From: Gottfriedia endophytica
GTDB taxonomy: Bacteria > Bacillota > Bacilli > Bacillales > Bacillaceae_G
Reading direction: 5' to 3'
DNA: 64,000 nucleotides
NCBI RefSeq assembly: GCF_017814275.1
Contig: NZ_JAGIYQ010000006.1
Span: 124,001-188,000, forward strand
Position numbers and translations under genes: made by a program. Positions 35,302 to 44,405 of the stretch are shown here, piece by piece. The notes under the pieces were generated by a model. The model searched no databases, was not told where the DNA came from, and saw only the letters and a list, made by a program, of their open reading frames with translations. Numbering within the stretch: the stretch's first letter is position 1; every line of letters begins with the position of its first letter.

Positions 35302-38257
35302 GTTCTTCACCTCCAGCTTTATATAGTTCGTTTATCGGGGTAAAATCATCTCTTTTCCACTTTTCTTCCACTCTTACACTAATTTGAGGCATACGATTTC
35401 CAAAACGATAATTTACCTTTGGCAAAGGTGATTCTCCTGTTTTTTCTAATACTTCCATTTTAACGCTCATTTCTTTATAGGCCGGCGTATGAGTAACCAA
35501 GTCATGATAACTACTTGTCAGACGGTTAACAGCTTCATCGTCTTCTCGTGAATTCATTGGCAAGTACAATTCCTTTCCTTTTACACGATCTGTGACAATC
35601 GTTCTTACTTTAACTTGTCCATACGGAGACGTTAAACGTACTAAGCTACCATCTTGAAGACCTCTTTCCTTCGCTAGTTCCAATGAAACTTCCAACCAAG
35701 GATGTGGAACCTTGTGTGTAAGTCCTGGAGATCTGTATGTCATGTTTCCTTCATGGAAATGTTCCAACAGTCGACCATTATTTAAATGCAAATCATATTC
35801 CTTTCCAGCTTCAAAAGGCGGAGTCCATTCAACAGGAAAGAGTCTTGCTTTCCCATCTGGAAAACCGAATCCATCAAGGAAAAGAAGTGGTGTGTCAGTA
35901 CCATCTTTGGCGACTGGCCAAATTTGGCTGTTAAATCCTTCGAGTCTTTCATAACTTACACCCGCAAAAATGCTACAAAGGCTTGCTGCCTCATCCATAA
36001 CTTCACTTGGATGCTCGTAAGTCCAATTCGCTCCAAAATGATTCGCAAGTTCTTTGAAGATAAGCCAATCTGGTTTTGACTCACCTAGTGGCTCGAACAC
36101 TTGATAAAATCTTTGAATTCGGCGCTCAGTGTTCACGAATGTACCATCTTTTTCAAGACTAGGGGCAGCAGGCAAAACAACATCAGCAAATTGTGCTGTT
36201 TTACTGAAAAACACATCTTGTACCACAAAGAAATCTAAACTTGCAAGCTCAGAATCCACAAAGTTTGCATTCGAATCCACAAATGCCATCTCTTCTCCAA
36301 ATAAGTACAATGCCTTTAATTTACCTTCCTTAATCCCTTCGAGCATTTGATGATTATCATATCCAGGATCTTTAGGCAAAGTAACACCCCATGCCTTTTC
36401 AAATCGTTTTCTAGCTTGTTCATCCTGAACAGGTTGATATCCAGGAAACCATATAGGCACCGTACCAAAATCACAAGCGCCTTGAACGTTATTATGTCCT
36501 CTAAGTGGGTAGGCTCCCGCTCCTTCTCGTGCATAGTTTCCTGTGATGATAAGTAAATTTGAGATAGCTGTACTTGTATCTGTTGCTCCTTTATGTTGAG
36601 TAACTCCCATAGCCCATAGAATACATGTTCCATCTGATTCATGAATCATCGTTGCTACTTCAATAAGTTCATCCTTTGTCAATCCAGTCATCTTTGAAGC
36701 ATAGTCCAGTGTGTACTTATCTAACGTTTTAATATATTCATCAACGCCATTTACATGTTTTTTCAAGAATTCCTTGTCATGCCATCCTTGATCGATAATA
36801 TATTTTGTCACGGCCGATAACCAGATAAGGTCTGTACTAGGTTTAGGATGAATAAGCAAGTTAGAACGCTCTGCTAATTCATGCTTCCTTATATCTGCAA
36901 CAATCAGTTTCTGCCCATGAAGCTTATGAGCCCGTTTAATACGAGTTGCAAGAACAGGATGACCTTCAGCAGGGTTAGCACCAACTATAATAACCAAACC
37001 TGCTTTCTCAATATCTTTTATTGTTCCAGAATCTCCACCAATTCCAACTGTACGTAAGAGTCCTGCTGTTGCTGGTGATTGACAATATCTTGAGCAATTG
37101 TCTATATTGTTTGTCCCGATGACCGCACGGGCAAATTTTTGGATTAAGAAATTTTCTTCATTTGAACATTTAGATGAAGCAATGAATCCCATAGAATCAG
37201 GACCATATTTTTCTTTAATGTCTGTTAACTTTGAAACAATTAATGAAAACGCCTCTTCCCAACTTGACTCTACAAATTCATCTCCTTTACGAATTAGAGG
37301 CTTTGTTAAGCGCTCTTCGCTATTAACATAATCCCAGCCCCATTTTCCTTTTACACATGTAGAAATTCCATTTACTGGTGAATGTTCTTGAGGCTCAATT
37401 TTTAAAATATGACGATCTTTTGTCCATACTTCAAAGCTGCATCCAACTCCACAATATGTACAAACCGTTTTAGTACGTTTGACCCGAGCCTTTCTCATAG
37501 CGGCTTCCATTTCAGAAATAGCAAAAATCTCTTTATAGCCTGGTTCTACTTCTTTTGTCAAATCGATCATTGGTTCTAACATGACAGGGGGAATTTTCGT
37601 TAAATAACCCGCTTCACCTAGCATGGACTTCTCCATTAAGGCATTACATGGACAAACTGTTACACAATGCCCGCATGAAACACAAGACGATTCATCGATT
37701 GGTACATCATTGTCCCAAATAACACGAGGTCTTTCACGGTTCCAATCAATTGTTAATGTTTCATTAACTTGTAAGTCTTGACAAGCTTCGACGCATCTTC
37801 CACATAAAATACATTGATCGGGCTCATATCGATAGAACGGATGTGAAAGGTCTGGTGAATACGGCTTTGCTTCAAATTTATATTTCTGATGTTCAATTTC
37901 CAAATATTCGGCTGTATTATGAACTACACAATTTCCATTATTATTGTCACAAACTGTGCAATACAGTTCGTGATTCACTAAAATCCGTGACATAGCTTCA
38001 TATTGTGCATCCTTTACAGTTTGAGAGAGAGTATCGATAGTCATCCCGTTCTCAGCTTTTGTAGAACAGGCACGAACCATTTTTCCTCCTGCGTTGACAA
38101 AACACGTATCGCAAGTTTGAATGGTTCCGAGGTTCGGATGAAAACAAATACTTGGTATGTATACTTCATTTGCCTGAGCTACTTCTAAAATTGTTTGCCC
38201 AGGGTGTGCAACGAATTCCTTCCCGTTAATTTGCATTGAAAATGAAGTTTCTTTCAT
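35285..38257 (-). CDS. fdhA: Molybdenum formate dehydrogenase alpha subunit, YrhE/FdhA type (copy 2)
   Basis: Second 990-residue formate dehydrogenase with the same architecture as the copy at 29.8 kb: 2Fe-2S (CFHPNLGTIQTCDTC), His-Cys3 cluster (HELYCTVCDNNNGNC), two ferredoxin 4Fe-4S clusters, then the Mo-bisPGD catalytic part with CTYCGVGC and Mo-ligand Cys in NCSRYCQSPAT. The two proteins look roughly 70 percent identical by eye. ATG 38257 follows AAGGAGG. Its operon continues with DUF1641, the HMA-like protein and the zinc-ribbon protein. Its leader lacks the terminator RNA seen before copy 1, so the two enzymes are probably controlled differently. Confidence 0.94.
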   Translation of the reverse strand: MKETSFSMQINGKEFVAHPGQTILEVAQANEVYIPSICFHPNLGTIQTCDTCFVNAGGKMVRACSTKAENGMTIDTLSQTVKDAQYEAMSRILVNHELYCTVCDNNNGNCVVHNTAEYLEIEHQKYKFEAKPYSPDLSHPFYRYEPDQCILCGRCVEACQDLQVNETLTIDWNRERPRVIWDNDVPIDESSCVSCGHCVTVCPCNALMEKSMLGEAGYLTKIPPVMLEPMIDLTKEVEPGYKEIFAISEMEAAMRKARVKRTKTVCTYCGVGCSFEVWTKDRHILKIEPQEHSPVNGISTCVKGKWGWDYVNSEERLTKPLIRKGDEFVESSWEEAFSLIVSKLTDIKEKYGPDSMGFIASSKCSNEENFLIQKFARAVIGTNNIDNCSRYCQSPATAGLLRTVGIGGDSGTIKDIEKAGLVIIVGANPAEGHPVLATRIKRAHKLHGQKLIVADIRKHELAERSNLLIHPKPSTDLIWLSAVTKYIIDQGWHDKEFLKKHVNGVDEYIKTLDKYTLDYASKMTGLTKDELIEVATMIHESDGTCILWAMGVTQHKGATDTSTAISNLLIITGNYAREGAGAYPLRGHNNVQGACDFGTVPIWFPGYQPVQDEQARKRFEKAWGVTLPKDPGYDNHQMLEGIKEGKLKALYLFGEEMAFVDSNANFVDSELASLDFFVVQDVFFSKTAQFADVVLPAAPSLEKDGTFVNTERRIQRFYQVFEPLGESKPDWLIFKELANHFGANWTYEHPSEVMDEAASLCSIFAGVSYERLEGFNSQIWPVAKDGTDTPLLFLDGFGFPDGKARLFPVEWTPPFEAGKEYDLHLNNGRLLEHFHEGNMTYRSPGLTHKVPHPWLEVSLELAKERGLQDGSLVRLTSPYGQVKVRTIVTDRVKGKELYLPMNSREDDEAVNRLTSSYHDLVTHTPAYKEMSVKMEVLEKTGESPLPKVNYRFGNRMPQISVRVEEKWKRDDFTPINELYKAGGEELGETY

Positions 38258-38545
38258 GCTTTAACCTCCTTATTTTGACTTTATCTTTAGGATGGCCTCT
38301 CACCTAGTTTAATATTTTTAGGATTGCCAATAGGCTACACCCATAAACACTTCCTCCAATGCCAAGAATAATATTCACCTAACTAATTTTATATTTACCC
38401 TTTTTATAAATATTAGTAGTTAATTATTGAGTTTTTTTAGTAGGAGAGCATAAGAAAATCTATAACAGGTTAATCTTATAAGGAATCAAGCATCTCATTT
38501 CTTAATTAACTCTAAAAAAATTAATCGGGAAGTAGGTTTTAAAAA

Positions 38546-38764
38546 GTGGAAAAAGAAAAATTATTTCAACGTGTACAATCTATGATTATCTCCTCAGCTA
38601 AAAAACCGAAATACACAGCAATCTCTACTGTAAAGATTGCTGATTTATTTAATGTGAAACCTGATGATGTTGAGAAAACTTTGCAGGAATTAGTTAATGA
38701 GAATCGGTTAAAAAAATCAATGCTAACTGATCCACCAAATTATGAAATATATTTACTACCGTAG
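38546..38764 (+). CDS. Small winged-helix-like protein of unknown function
   Basis: A 72-residue product, starting at GTG with a modest AGTAGG site. The pattern VKIADLFNVKPDDVEKTLQE-LVNENRLKKS suggests a helix-turn-helix plus wing, as in small DNA-binding or protein-interaction domains. It is divergent from fdhA copy 2, with 288 bp between, and could be a regulator of that operon, but nothing in the sequence proves it. Confidence 0.55.
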   Translation: MEKEKLFQRVQSMIISSAKKPKYTAISTVKIADLFNVKPDDVEKTLQELVNENRLKKSMLTDPPNYEIYLLP

Positions 38765-38914
38765 AAATGAAGATAGATATTGTAATTTTTGTTAAATAAT
38801 TTCACAAAAAGAAAGTCATATCATTGCTTGCGAACATCTTAGTAAAGGTTTAATTAATGAGATGTTTTACACAAAAACAATATTTATAAATAGAATAGTT
38901 TAATAAAGTGAAAC

Positions 38915-38957
38915 TTCCATCAGTGGGGGTCTTACTGCCCGTTAATGCGGGATAAAT
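38915..38957. repeat. Internally deleted copy of the structured repeat
   Basis: CCATCAGTGGGGG is joined directly to TCTTACTGCCCGTTAATGCG and GGATAAA, i.e. the two outer parts of the 33.1-kb element with the middle missing. Confidence 0.65.
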
Positions 38958-39015
38958 CCCAGATTTCAAAGAAGTTGGACTTAATACAATTTCCCAATAA
39001 AAAAATTTGTAAATT

Positions 39016-39062
39016 AAAACAGTCCATTGAATTTACATTCTAAATTCAATGGACTGTTTTTA
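39016..39062. terminator. Terminator after the DUF3243 gene
   Basis: AACAGTCCATTGAATTT pairs perfectly with AAATTCAATGGACTGTT, with A/T runs on both sides. It lies 18 nt past the stop of the minus-strand gene. Confidence 0.85.
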
Positions 39063-39079
39063 AGGAGAAATTATTTAAT

Positions 39080-39337
39080 TTATTTATTTCTTACATATTT
39101 CATCATTACATTTGCAATTGCATGTTGTTCCTGCTCATCAGCATTTTTCCATAAATCAGCTAAAATTTTCTCCTCTGGATTTTTCGGATCTACTTCATTT
39201 GCTAAATAATCACCTACGCGATAAGCCATTTCTGAAAGTGCACTTTGAGCCATACCCTTTTCATTAGAAGCCGCTAATCGTTCTCCTAAAAAACCTTTAA
39301 ATTGATCCCAGTTTTCTAATATAGACAATTTTATCAC
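39080..39337 (-). CDS. DUF3243 family protein
   Basis: Cytosolic helical protein of 85 residues; WDQFKGFLGERLAAS and ALSEMAYRVGDYLANEVDP are the family pattern shared with B. subtilis YmfJ-type proteins. Function unknown. It is a single gene with a perfect hairpin terminator. It is placed within the formate dehydrogenase region but has no evident link to it. Confidence 0.8.
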   Translation of the reverse strand: MIKLSILENWDQFKGFLGERLAASNEKGMAQSALSEMAYRVGDYLANEVDPKNPEEKILADLWKNADEQEQHAIANVMMKYVRNK

Positions 39338-39636
39338 CCCGTAAAGTTTTAAAAGTTACATTAATACTATTTACGATTTCAAGTATAATTATGAACAGTT
39401 TTATTGAATTTTTATAACATGTTCCATTTATTTTATACTATTCAATGGTCGTGATTTACATAAAATTGGTATATGAATGGGAACAACTAGAAATAAAAAA
39501 GTTTGTAGATTAAAGTCTAATCTATACCTATTCTTTCAATTAAAATTCTTTTATACAATGTGTAAATAGTAGATATTTAGTAATTATTGAGAGGAAATTT
39601 CATTCATGTCAAAAAGTATAATAATGGAGGATACTG

Positions 39637-40050
39637 ATGTTTGAATCGGAATATAAAAAAAAAGAGAAATGGTTGATCAAAATGCATCAATTGATATTGA
39701 ATACAGCACTGATTTTTCTTAGTTTTATTTTAGTTTATTCACTTTTTAGAGAACTCTATTATATTTTAAATGATGTTTTTGAGGGCAATAGAAATGTACA
39801 TGAAGCTTTTGGGAAAATACTGACATTTTTCTTATATTTTGGTTTTATTTCCATGATTGTACGATACTTTAAAGAAGATTATCATTTCCCATTACGATAT
39901 CTTTTATATATTGGAATTACTGCTACAGTTCGTTTCATAATAGTAAATAACGGAATAAATCCACTTCAAAATTTGTGGTTATCTTTAGTAATCCTTGTAC
40001 TTACAATAAGTTATCTAATCTTACATTTAGCAGAAACTAAAAAAGATTAA
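39637..40050 (+). CDS. PsiE-like four-helix membrane protein (copy 2)
   Basis: Protein of 137 residues, strongly similar along its length to the product at 28.6 kb: LFRELYYILNDVFEGNRNVH and YFKEDYHFPLRYLLYIGITA differ from copy 1 by a few residues only. Ribosome site and spacer GGAGGATACTG are identical to copy 1. Here the gene stands alone on the plus strand between two minus-strand operons and has its own terminator. Confidence 0.82.
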   Translation: MFESEYKKKEKWLIKMHQLILNTALIFLSFILVYSLFRELYYILNDVFEGNRNVHEAFGKILTFFLYFGFISMIVRYFKEDYHFPLRYLLYIGITATVRFIIVNNGINPLQNLWLSLVILVLTISYLILHLAETKKD

Positions 40051-40114
40051 AGGAATCAAATGGGAGAAATATGTTAAAAAAATTAAAGTAAAATGTTGAT
40101 AAGTGACAAATAAT

Positions 40115-40140
40115 AACGACTGTCTAAATTGACAGTCGTT
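40115..40140 (+). terminator. Hairpin terminator between psiE-like gene and moaD
   Basis: AACGACTGTC / GACAGTCGTT, followed on the plus strand by AACTTTAATTATTTTT. It may also stop the converging Moco operon. Confidence 0.75.
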
Positions 40141-40298
40141 AACTTTAATTATTTTTCTCCAAACTCATTAATTGATTAAAACTTTTAAGTGTTTGTTAAT
40201 AGTTTTGAGAAAATTATAAGAATATTATTCCTGCTGACTATTTCTATGATTGCAATTTCTTTTTAAGTAAAATAAATTCGGATTGTCATTCAGATCTC

Positions 40299-40535
40299 TT
40301 ATCCTCCGCTAACTGGAGGGATAAATGCAATTATATCTTGATCTTTTATTACTTCTTCATCTGTTACAAAACTTTCGTTGATAGCTGTCATAACATGACT
40401 TAAAGATGAAATAGAATATTTATTTTGGAGATATTGTTTTAATTGGTGAATCGTAATATTATCTATTTCGACTATTTTTAATTCATCTAAACCTACTTCT
40501 TCACGTATTCCTGCAAAAAATAAAACCTTAATCAT
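40299..40535 (-). CDS. moaD: Molybdopterin synthase sulfur-carrier subunit
   Basis: Ubiquitin-fold protein of 78 residues ending in the diglycine SGG that is adenylated by MoeB and thiocarboxylated, then donates sulfur to precursor Z within the MoaD-MoaE complex. Last gene of the nine-gene Moco operon, three nt after moaE. Confidence 0.93.
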   Translation of the reverse strand: MIKVLFFAGIREEVGLDELKIVEIDNITIHQLKQYLQNKYSISSLSHVMTAINESFVTDEEVIKDQDIIAFIPPVSGG

Positions 40536-40538
40536 ATT

Positions 40539-41003
40539 CTATTCCTCCTTTACTGGTTTTCCTTCTGGATATTCAGTAGTTTCTAGTTGATCTCCTATCC
40601 ACATTGTTCCGTTTTCCCAAAATTCTTTTTTCCAAATGGGTACGATTTGTTTGATCCGTTCAATTGCATATTCATTTGCTCTGTAAGCAGTTTTACGATG
40701 TGGTGAGGAAACGGCGATAACCACCGCAACATCTGAGATTTCTAGTTTTCCTATTCTATGAGTAATAGCCACCAATGTATCTGGCCATTGGTTCTTAATT
40801 TCTTCACCTATTTGACTTAGCATTTTTACGGCCATTGGTTCATATGCTTGATATTCAAGTGATAAAGTTTTCTTCCCTTTTGTAAATTCCCTCACAGTTC
40901 CAATGAAGAGTGTAATGGCACCAGCCTCCCTTCTGGAAACTTGATTCGTTACTTCTTCAACAGAAATAGGATCTCGCACAATTCTAAACAAACTTTCTGT
41001 CAC
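40539..41003 (-). CDS. moaE: Molybdopterin synthase catalytic subunit
   Basis: Large subunit (154 residues) that inserts two sulfurs into cyclic pyranopterin monophosphate. RREAGAITLFIGTVREFTKG near the N-terminus, the HRIGKLEI segment and the catalytic lysines in PIWKKEFWENG are characteristic. It overlaps mobB by 20 nt. Confidence 0.95.
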   Translation of the reverse strand: MTESLFRIVRDPISVEEVTNQVSRREAGAITLFIGTVREFTKGKKTLSLEYQAYEPMAVKMLSQIGEEIKNQWPDTLVAITHRIGKLEISDVAVVIAVSSPHRKTAYRANEYAIERIKQIVPIWKKEFWENGTMWIGDQLETTEYPEGKPVKEE

Positions 41004-41526
41004 TTGTTTTCACCAACTCTTCTATTAAAAAATCAATATATAATTCTTCTTCGTTTAATTGAAAAACTTGATAATTATTATTTATATCTTTATCTAATTT
41101 AATATGACTGATTACACACTTAATATTTGGTAATGAACTAAGTAATTGGAGATCTGTTTCATCTCGAATCAAGACTACTTTTGGATAGTATTCTCTTTTA
41201 TATCCTTCAACGAAAATGACATCAATGGAAAAAAAACTATATAATTTAATTATTTCCTCAAGACTCCAATCATCAACCCTAGCAGATAGTTGAAGGACAC
41301 CTTCACCCATTACACTTGATACAATTGCACCTGCTTTAAAGTGAAGTATACTATCTTTAGTAGAGCTAACATCATTTGGAACTCCTCCATGACCATGATG
41401 CTTAATCGAAGCAGCTTTTAGTCCTTTTTGACCTACTCTACTAATTAGTTTTTCCATTAATGTTGTTTTACCACTATTTTGATAACCTACGATTTGTAGG
41501 ATGGAACAATGTTGTCCCATGGCCAT
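40984..41526 (-). CDS. mobB: Molybdopterin-guanine dinucleotide biosynthesis protein B
   Basis: GTP-binding protein of about 180 residues with P-loop GYQNSGKTTLMEKL (about residues 14-27) and the DVIFVEGYK switch motif. It is thought to assist MobA in bis-MGD formation. It overlaps moeA by 40 nt at its start and moaE at its end. The MGD form of the cofactor is the one needed by the formate dehydrogenases here. Confidence 0.94.
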   Translation of the reverse strand: MAMGQHCSILQIVGYQNSGKTTLMEKLISRVGQKGLKAASIKHHGHGGVPNDVSSTKDSILHFKAGAIVSSVMGEGVLQLSARVDDWSLEEIIKLYSFFSIDVIFVEGYKREYYPKVVLIRDETDLQLLSSLPNIKCVISHIKLDKDINNNYQVFQLNEEELYIDFLIEELVKTSDRKFV

Positions 41527-42779
41527 TCACTTCCTTGTTTGTCTTCTAATAATAAGACATCTACAATCATTCCCTTTTGATATCCTCTTGTACCTCCCGG
41601 AAGAACAATAAGTGAATCTGCTTTAGCTAAAGACGAAACAGCACCCGATTTATTAAATCCAGAAGGAGTAACGATAAGTTGCCCGTTATTAAAAGAAAAT
41701 TTCCCTCTTATAAATCGAGTAAATGGGTTTGGTTTCACAAAATCCTCTCCTAAATATGCACTTTCTCGATTAAGATGAGGTTTATCACTAAATAAATACT
41801 TGCGAATAAATGGCCGTACAAATAATTCAAATCCAACATAACACGCAGATGGGTTTCCGGATAAGCCAAATAATAGTTTTCCATCTAACTGTGCAACAGT
41901 AGTTACACTTCCTGGTCTCATCGCTACTTTATTAAATAGAATAGTAGCTCCTAATTTATCGTAGATAGCAGGTAAGTAATCATAGTCGCCCACTGACACG
42001 CCACCTGTTGTAATGAGTACATCTACTTCTGATAAAGCATTTTGAACAGCAAGAAAACACTTATCAAAGTCATCCATTAATTTTCCAAAGTATTTAACAC
42101 TACCACCAGCTCTTTCAATTTGAGAAAGAATCATATACGAATTGCTATTTCTAATTTTCCCAGGAGTAAGCTGCTCACTTACTTCAAGAAGTTCACTTCC
42201 AGTTGCTATTACTCCTACTACTGGCTTTTTGGCTACAGGTACTTTGCTATATCCGAAGGTTGCTAGTAATGCTGAAATACCAGGGTTAATGTAAGTACCT
42301 TTCTTTGCTAGTATTGTCCCTTTTTTTACATCTTCTCCTTGAAAAGAGATGTTATCACCAATTTTGAGTTGGCGCTTAATTTCGATATACTTTTGATTAC
42401 CAACTGATGATTCTCTTACTAATTCAAGCATTATAACTGCATTACAGCCTTCAGGAATTTGTGCACCGGTCATAATTCGAACAGCTTCAAATGCTCTAAC
42501 TTGCCCTTTAAAGACCGCTCCTGCACCAATCTCTCCTACCACTTTAAATGACAGAGGATTATTAGAATTAGCTCTTTCAGTATCTTCTGCTCTAACAGCA
42601 AACCCATCATACGGGGAACGATCAAATGAAGGAACATTATGGTCAGCTATTAAATCTTCTGCTAAGAAACGACCATAAGCCAATTCAATCGGAACCATTT
42701 CAGTCTTACCTTTACTTGAGTATTCCATTACTTTTCGAACACATTCTCCAACAGATATAGGGCTACGTTTTTCTACCAA
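41487..42779 (-). CDS. moeA: Molybdopterin molybdenumtransferase
   Basis: Inserts molybdate into adenylated molybdopterin. It is 430 residues, starting at TTG with GGGAG upstream. Signature pieces are the SPYDGFAVRAED segment, RIMTGAQIPEG, the ITTGGVSVGDYDYL loop of the MoeA/MogA fold, and FGLSGNPSACYVGFELF. It follows moeB after 17 nt. Confidence 0.96.
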   Translation of the reverse strand: MVEKRSPISVGECVRKVMEYSSKGKTEMVPIELAYGRFLAEDLIADHNVPSFDRSPYDGFAVRAEDTERANSNNPLSFKVVGEIGAGAVFKGQVRAFEAVRIMTGAQIPEGCNAVIMLELVRESSVGNQKYIEIKRQLKIGDNISFQGEDVKKGTILAKKGTYINPGISALLATFGYSKVPVAKKPVVGVIATGSELLEVSEQLTPGKIRNSNSYMILSQIERAGGSVKYFGKLMDDFDKCFLAVQNALSEVDVLITTGGVSVGDYDYLPAIYDKLGATILFNKVAMRPGSVTTVAQLDGKLLFGLSGNPSACYVGFELFVRPFIRKYLFSDKPHLNRESAYLGEDFVKPNPFTRFIRGKFSFNNGQLIVTPSGFNKSGAVSSLAKADSLIVLPGGTRGYQKGMIVDVLLLEDKQGSEWPWDNIVPSYKS

Positions 42780-42796
42780 AATTTACACTCCCTCTA

Positions 42797-43813
42797 TTAT
42801 CCTAATAAGCTATAATATAAATTTTTAGCAAGCTGGATATCGTTTGTTCCATGGATAAAAACACGACCATCTCTAAATATAACCATACGATAGTCTTGTA
42901 GCTGACAAGATAACAAATATGGATTCTTAGTAACATCACCATGGATATTTAGTCGTTTTTCTAATTGGTCAAAACTATATTCAATCGTTTTTGCGGGTCT
43001 AATTTGAACGGTATTTCTCCCACATATTACTTCTGATTTCGTCTGATTTTCATATGATAAATACGGATAAGTTCTAATTGAACTACAAGTTCGACAACCA
43101 TCTGTATTGATTTTGTCAAGATTAATAGAATAATACTGGTTATTCCATACATCAAATGTTAGAAAGGTATTCCTTAATGATGCAAAATCTTCTACAAGAA
43201 TTTTTAATGCTTCTGAGACTTGATAAGCAGAAACAATTTGAACTGCTGGGCTAATGATTCCTGATGTATCACATGTCGCGCCAGCAACAGGGACTTCTTT
43301 TAAAATACAATGTAAACACGGCATTTTACCTGGGATAACTGTATAAGTAGCACCATAACTTCCTACACAGGAACCATAAATCCATGGTATGTTAAATTTA
43401 TGTGAAAGATCATTTAATATAAATCTAGTATCAAAGTTATCTGTACCATCAATAATTATGTCAACATCACTCAATAAATTTTCTAGATTGTCAGGTCTAG
43501 CATCCATAACAAGACCTTCAATTTCAACTTCCGAATTAATTTGTTTTAAATGCTGTTCAGCAGCGATTGCTTTTGGAATTTTATCCTCGGCATCATTTTC
43601 AGTGTATAGCTGTTGACGCTGCAAATTACTCCATTCAACATAATCACGATCAATAATGGTTAACTTTCCAATACCTGCTCTTACAAAAGCTTCTGCTCCA
43701 GCACTACCTAATGCTCCAGCTCCTACGATTAGAACATGCTTATGTCTAATTTTTCCTTGCCCTTCAAAACCTATTTGCTTGAAGAGCTGTTGCCGTGAAT
43801 AACGATCGGTCAA
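42797..43813 (-). CDS. moeB: MoeB/ThiF-type adenylyltransferase
   Basis: E1-like enzyme that adenylates the MoaD C-terminus. It is 338 residues, starting at TTG. ATP-binding GAGALGSAGAEAFVRAG, the DGTDNFDTRF segment, and cysteines CLHC and CRTC for the zinc are visible. About 90 residues follow the E1 core as an extra C-terminal domain without a recognisable rhodanese motif. It could also serve ThiS in thiamine synthesis; the operon position favours Moco. Confidence 0.92.
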   Translation of the reverse strand: MTDRYSRQQLFKQIGFEGQGKIRHKHVLIVGAGALGSAGAEAFVRAGIGKLTIIDRDYVEWSNLQRQQLYTENDAEDKIPKAIAAEQHLKQINSEVEIEGLVMDARPDNLENLLSDVDIIIDGTDNFDTRFILNDLSHKFNIPWIYGSCVGSYGATYTVIPGKMPCLHCILKEVPVAGATCDTSGIISPAVQIVSAYQVSEALKILVEDFASLRNTFLTFDVWNNQYYSINLDKINTDGCRTCSSIRTYPYLSYENQTKSEVICGRNTVQIRPAKTIEYSFDQLEKRLNIHGDVTKNPYLLSCQLQDYRMVIFRDGRVFIHGTNDIQLAKNLYYSLLG

Positions 43814-43862
43814 TACCCTCTCTTCCTTTCTTTCATGTATAGGAAACTATTCTATTTAATTA

Positions 43863-44345
43863 TTATTTATGAAAAAAATCCCCACTTTTTCCACCTGTTT
43901 TCTGTACTAAAAATGTTTCTTTAATGACCATTGTTTTATCAACAGCTTTACACATGTCATAGAAAGTAAGAGCAGCAACAGATACAGCTGTCAATGCTTC
44001 CATCTCAACTCCCGTTTTACCACTGCACTTAATAGTAGCTTGTATAATTAAATCGTATCCGTTCTCGCTTTTTTGATAGTTAAAAGTGAAATCAATCCCC
44101 TGCAATATAATTGGATGGCACATTGGAATGATATCCGCTGTTTTTTTAGCAGCCATAATGCCAGCAATCTGAGCTACTTGAAGTGGATCCCCCTTTTTTA
44201 TTAATCCGTTTTGTATTGCATCGTATAGTTTAGTTGATAAAGCGATGGTACTTTGGGCAATAGCCGTTCGAGTTGTGACATCTTTTTGTGAAATATCGAC
44301 CATCTTAGGTCGCCCTTCTTCATTCCAATGTGTGAAATCACTCAT
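43863..44345 (-). CDS. moaC: Cyclic pyranopterin monophosphate synthase
   Basis: Works after MoaA to form cyclic pyranopterin monophosphate. ATG 44345 with AAGGAG is preferred to the longer frame at 44390 and gives 160 residues beginning [11 protein letters not shown], typical of MoaC. Conserved: the PMCHPI segment and [19 protein letters not shown] followed by the AVDK helix. Confidence 0.95.
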   Translation of the reverse strand: MSDFTHWNEEGRPKMVDISQKDVTTRTAIAQSTIALSTKLYDAIQNGLIKKGDPLQVAQIAGIMAAKKTADIIPMCHPIILQGIDFTFNYQKSENGYDLIIQATIKCSGKTGVEMEALTAVSVAALTFYDMCKAVDKTMVIKETFLVQKTGGKSGDFFHK

Positions 44346-44405
44346 TATTTTCCGCTCCTTAGACATTGAGATATTGTAGAGTCCATTCAAAATTACACGC
44401 CTACT

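Noticed and set aside
29778-38257. Selenocysteine-containing formate dehydrogenases
   Set aside because: Both enzymes have Cys at the Mo-ligand position (RYCQS) and no in-frame TGA.
39604-39645. 12-codon upstream frame overlapping the psiE-like start at 39637
   Set aside because: It has a fair ribosome site but no conserved or biased content, and nothing comparable is before the paralogue at 28.6 kb.
28605-40050. Composite transposon formed by the duplicated psiE/fdhA/mrp genes
   Set aside because: No transposase, no matching inverted ends and copies in mixed orientation and order.
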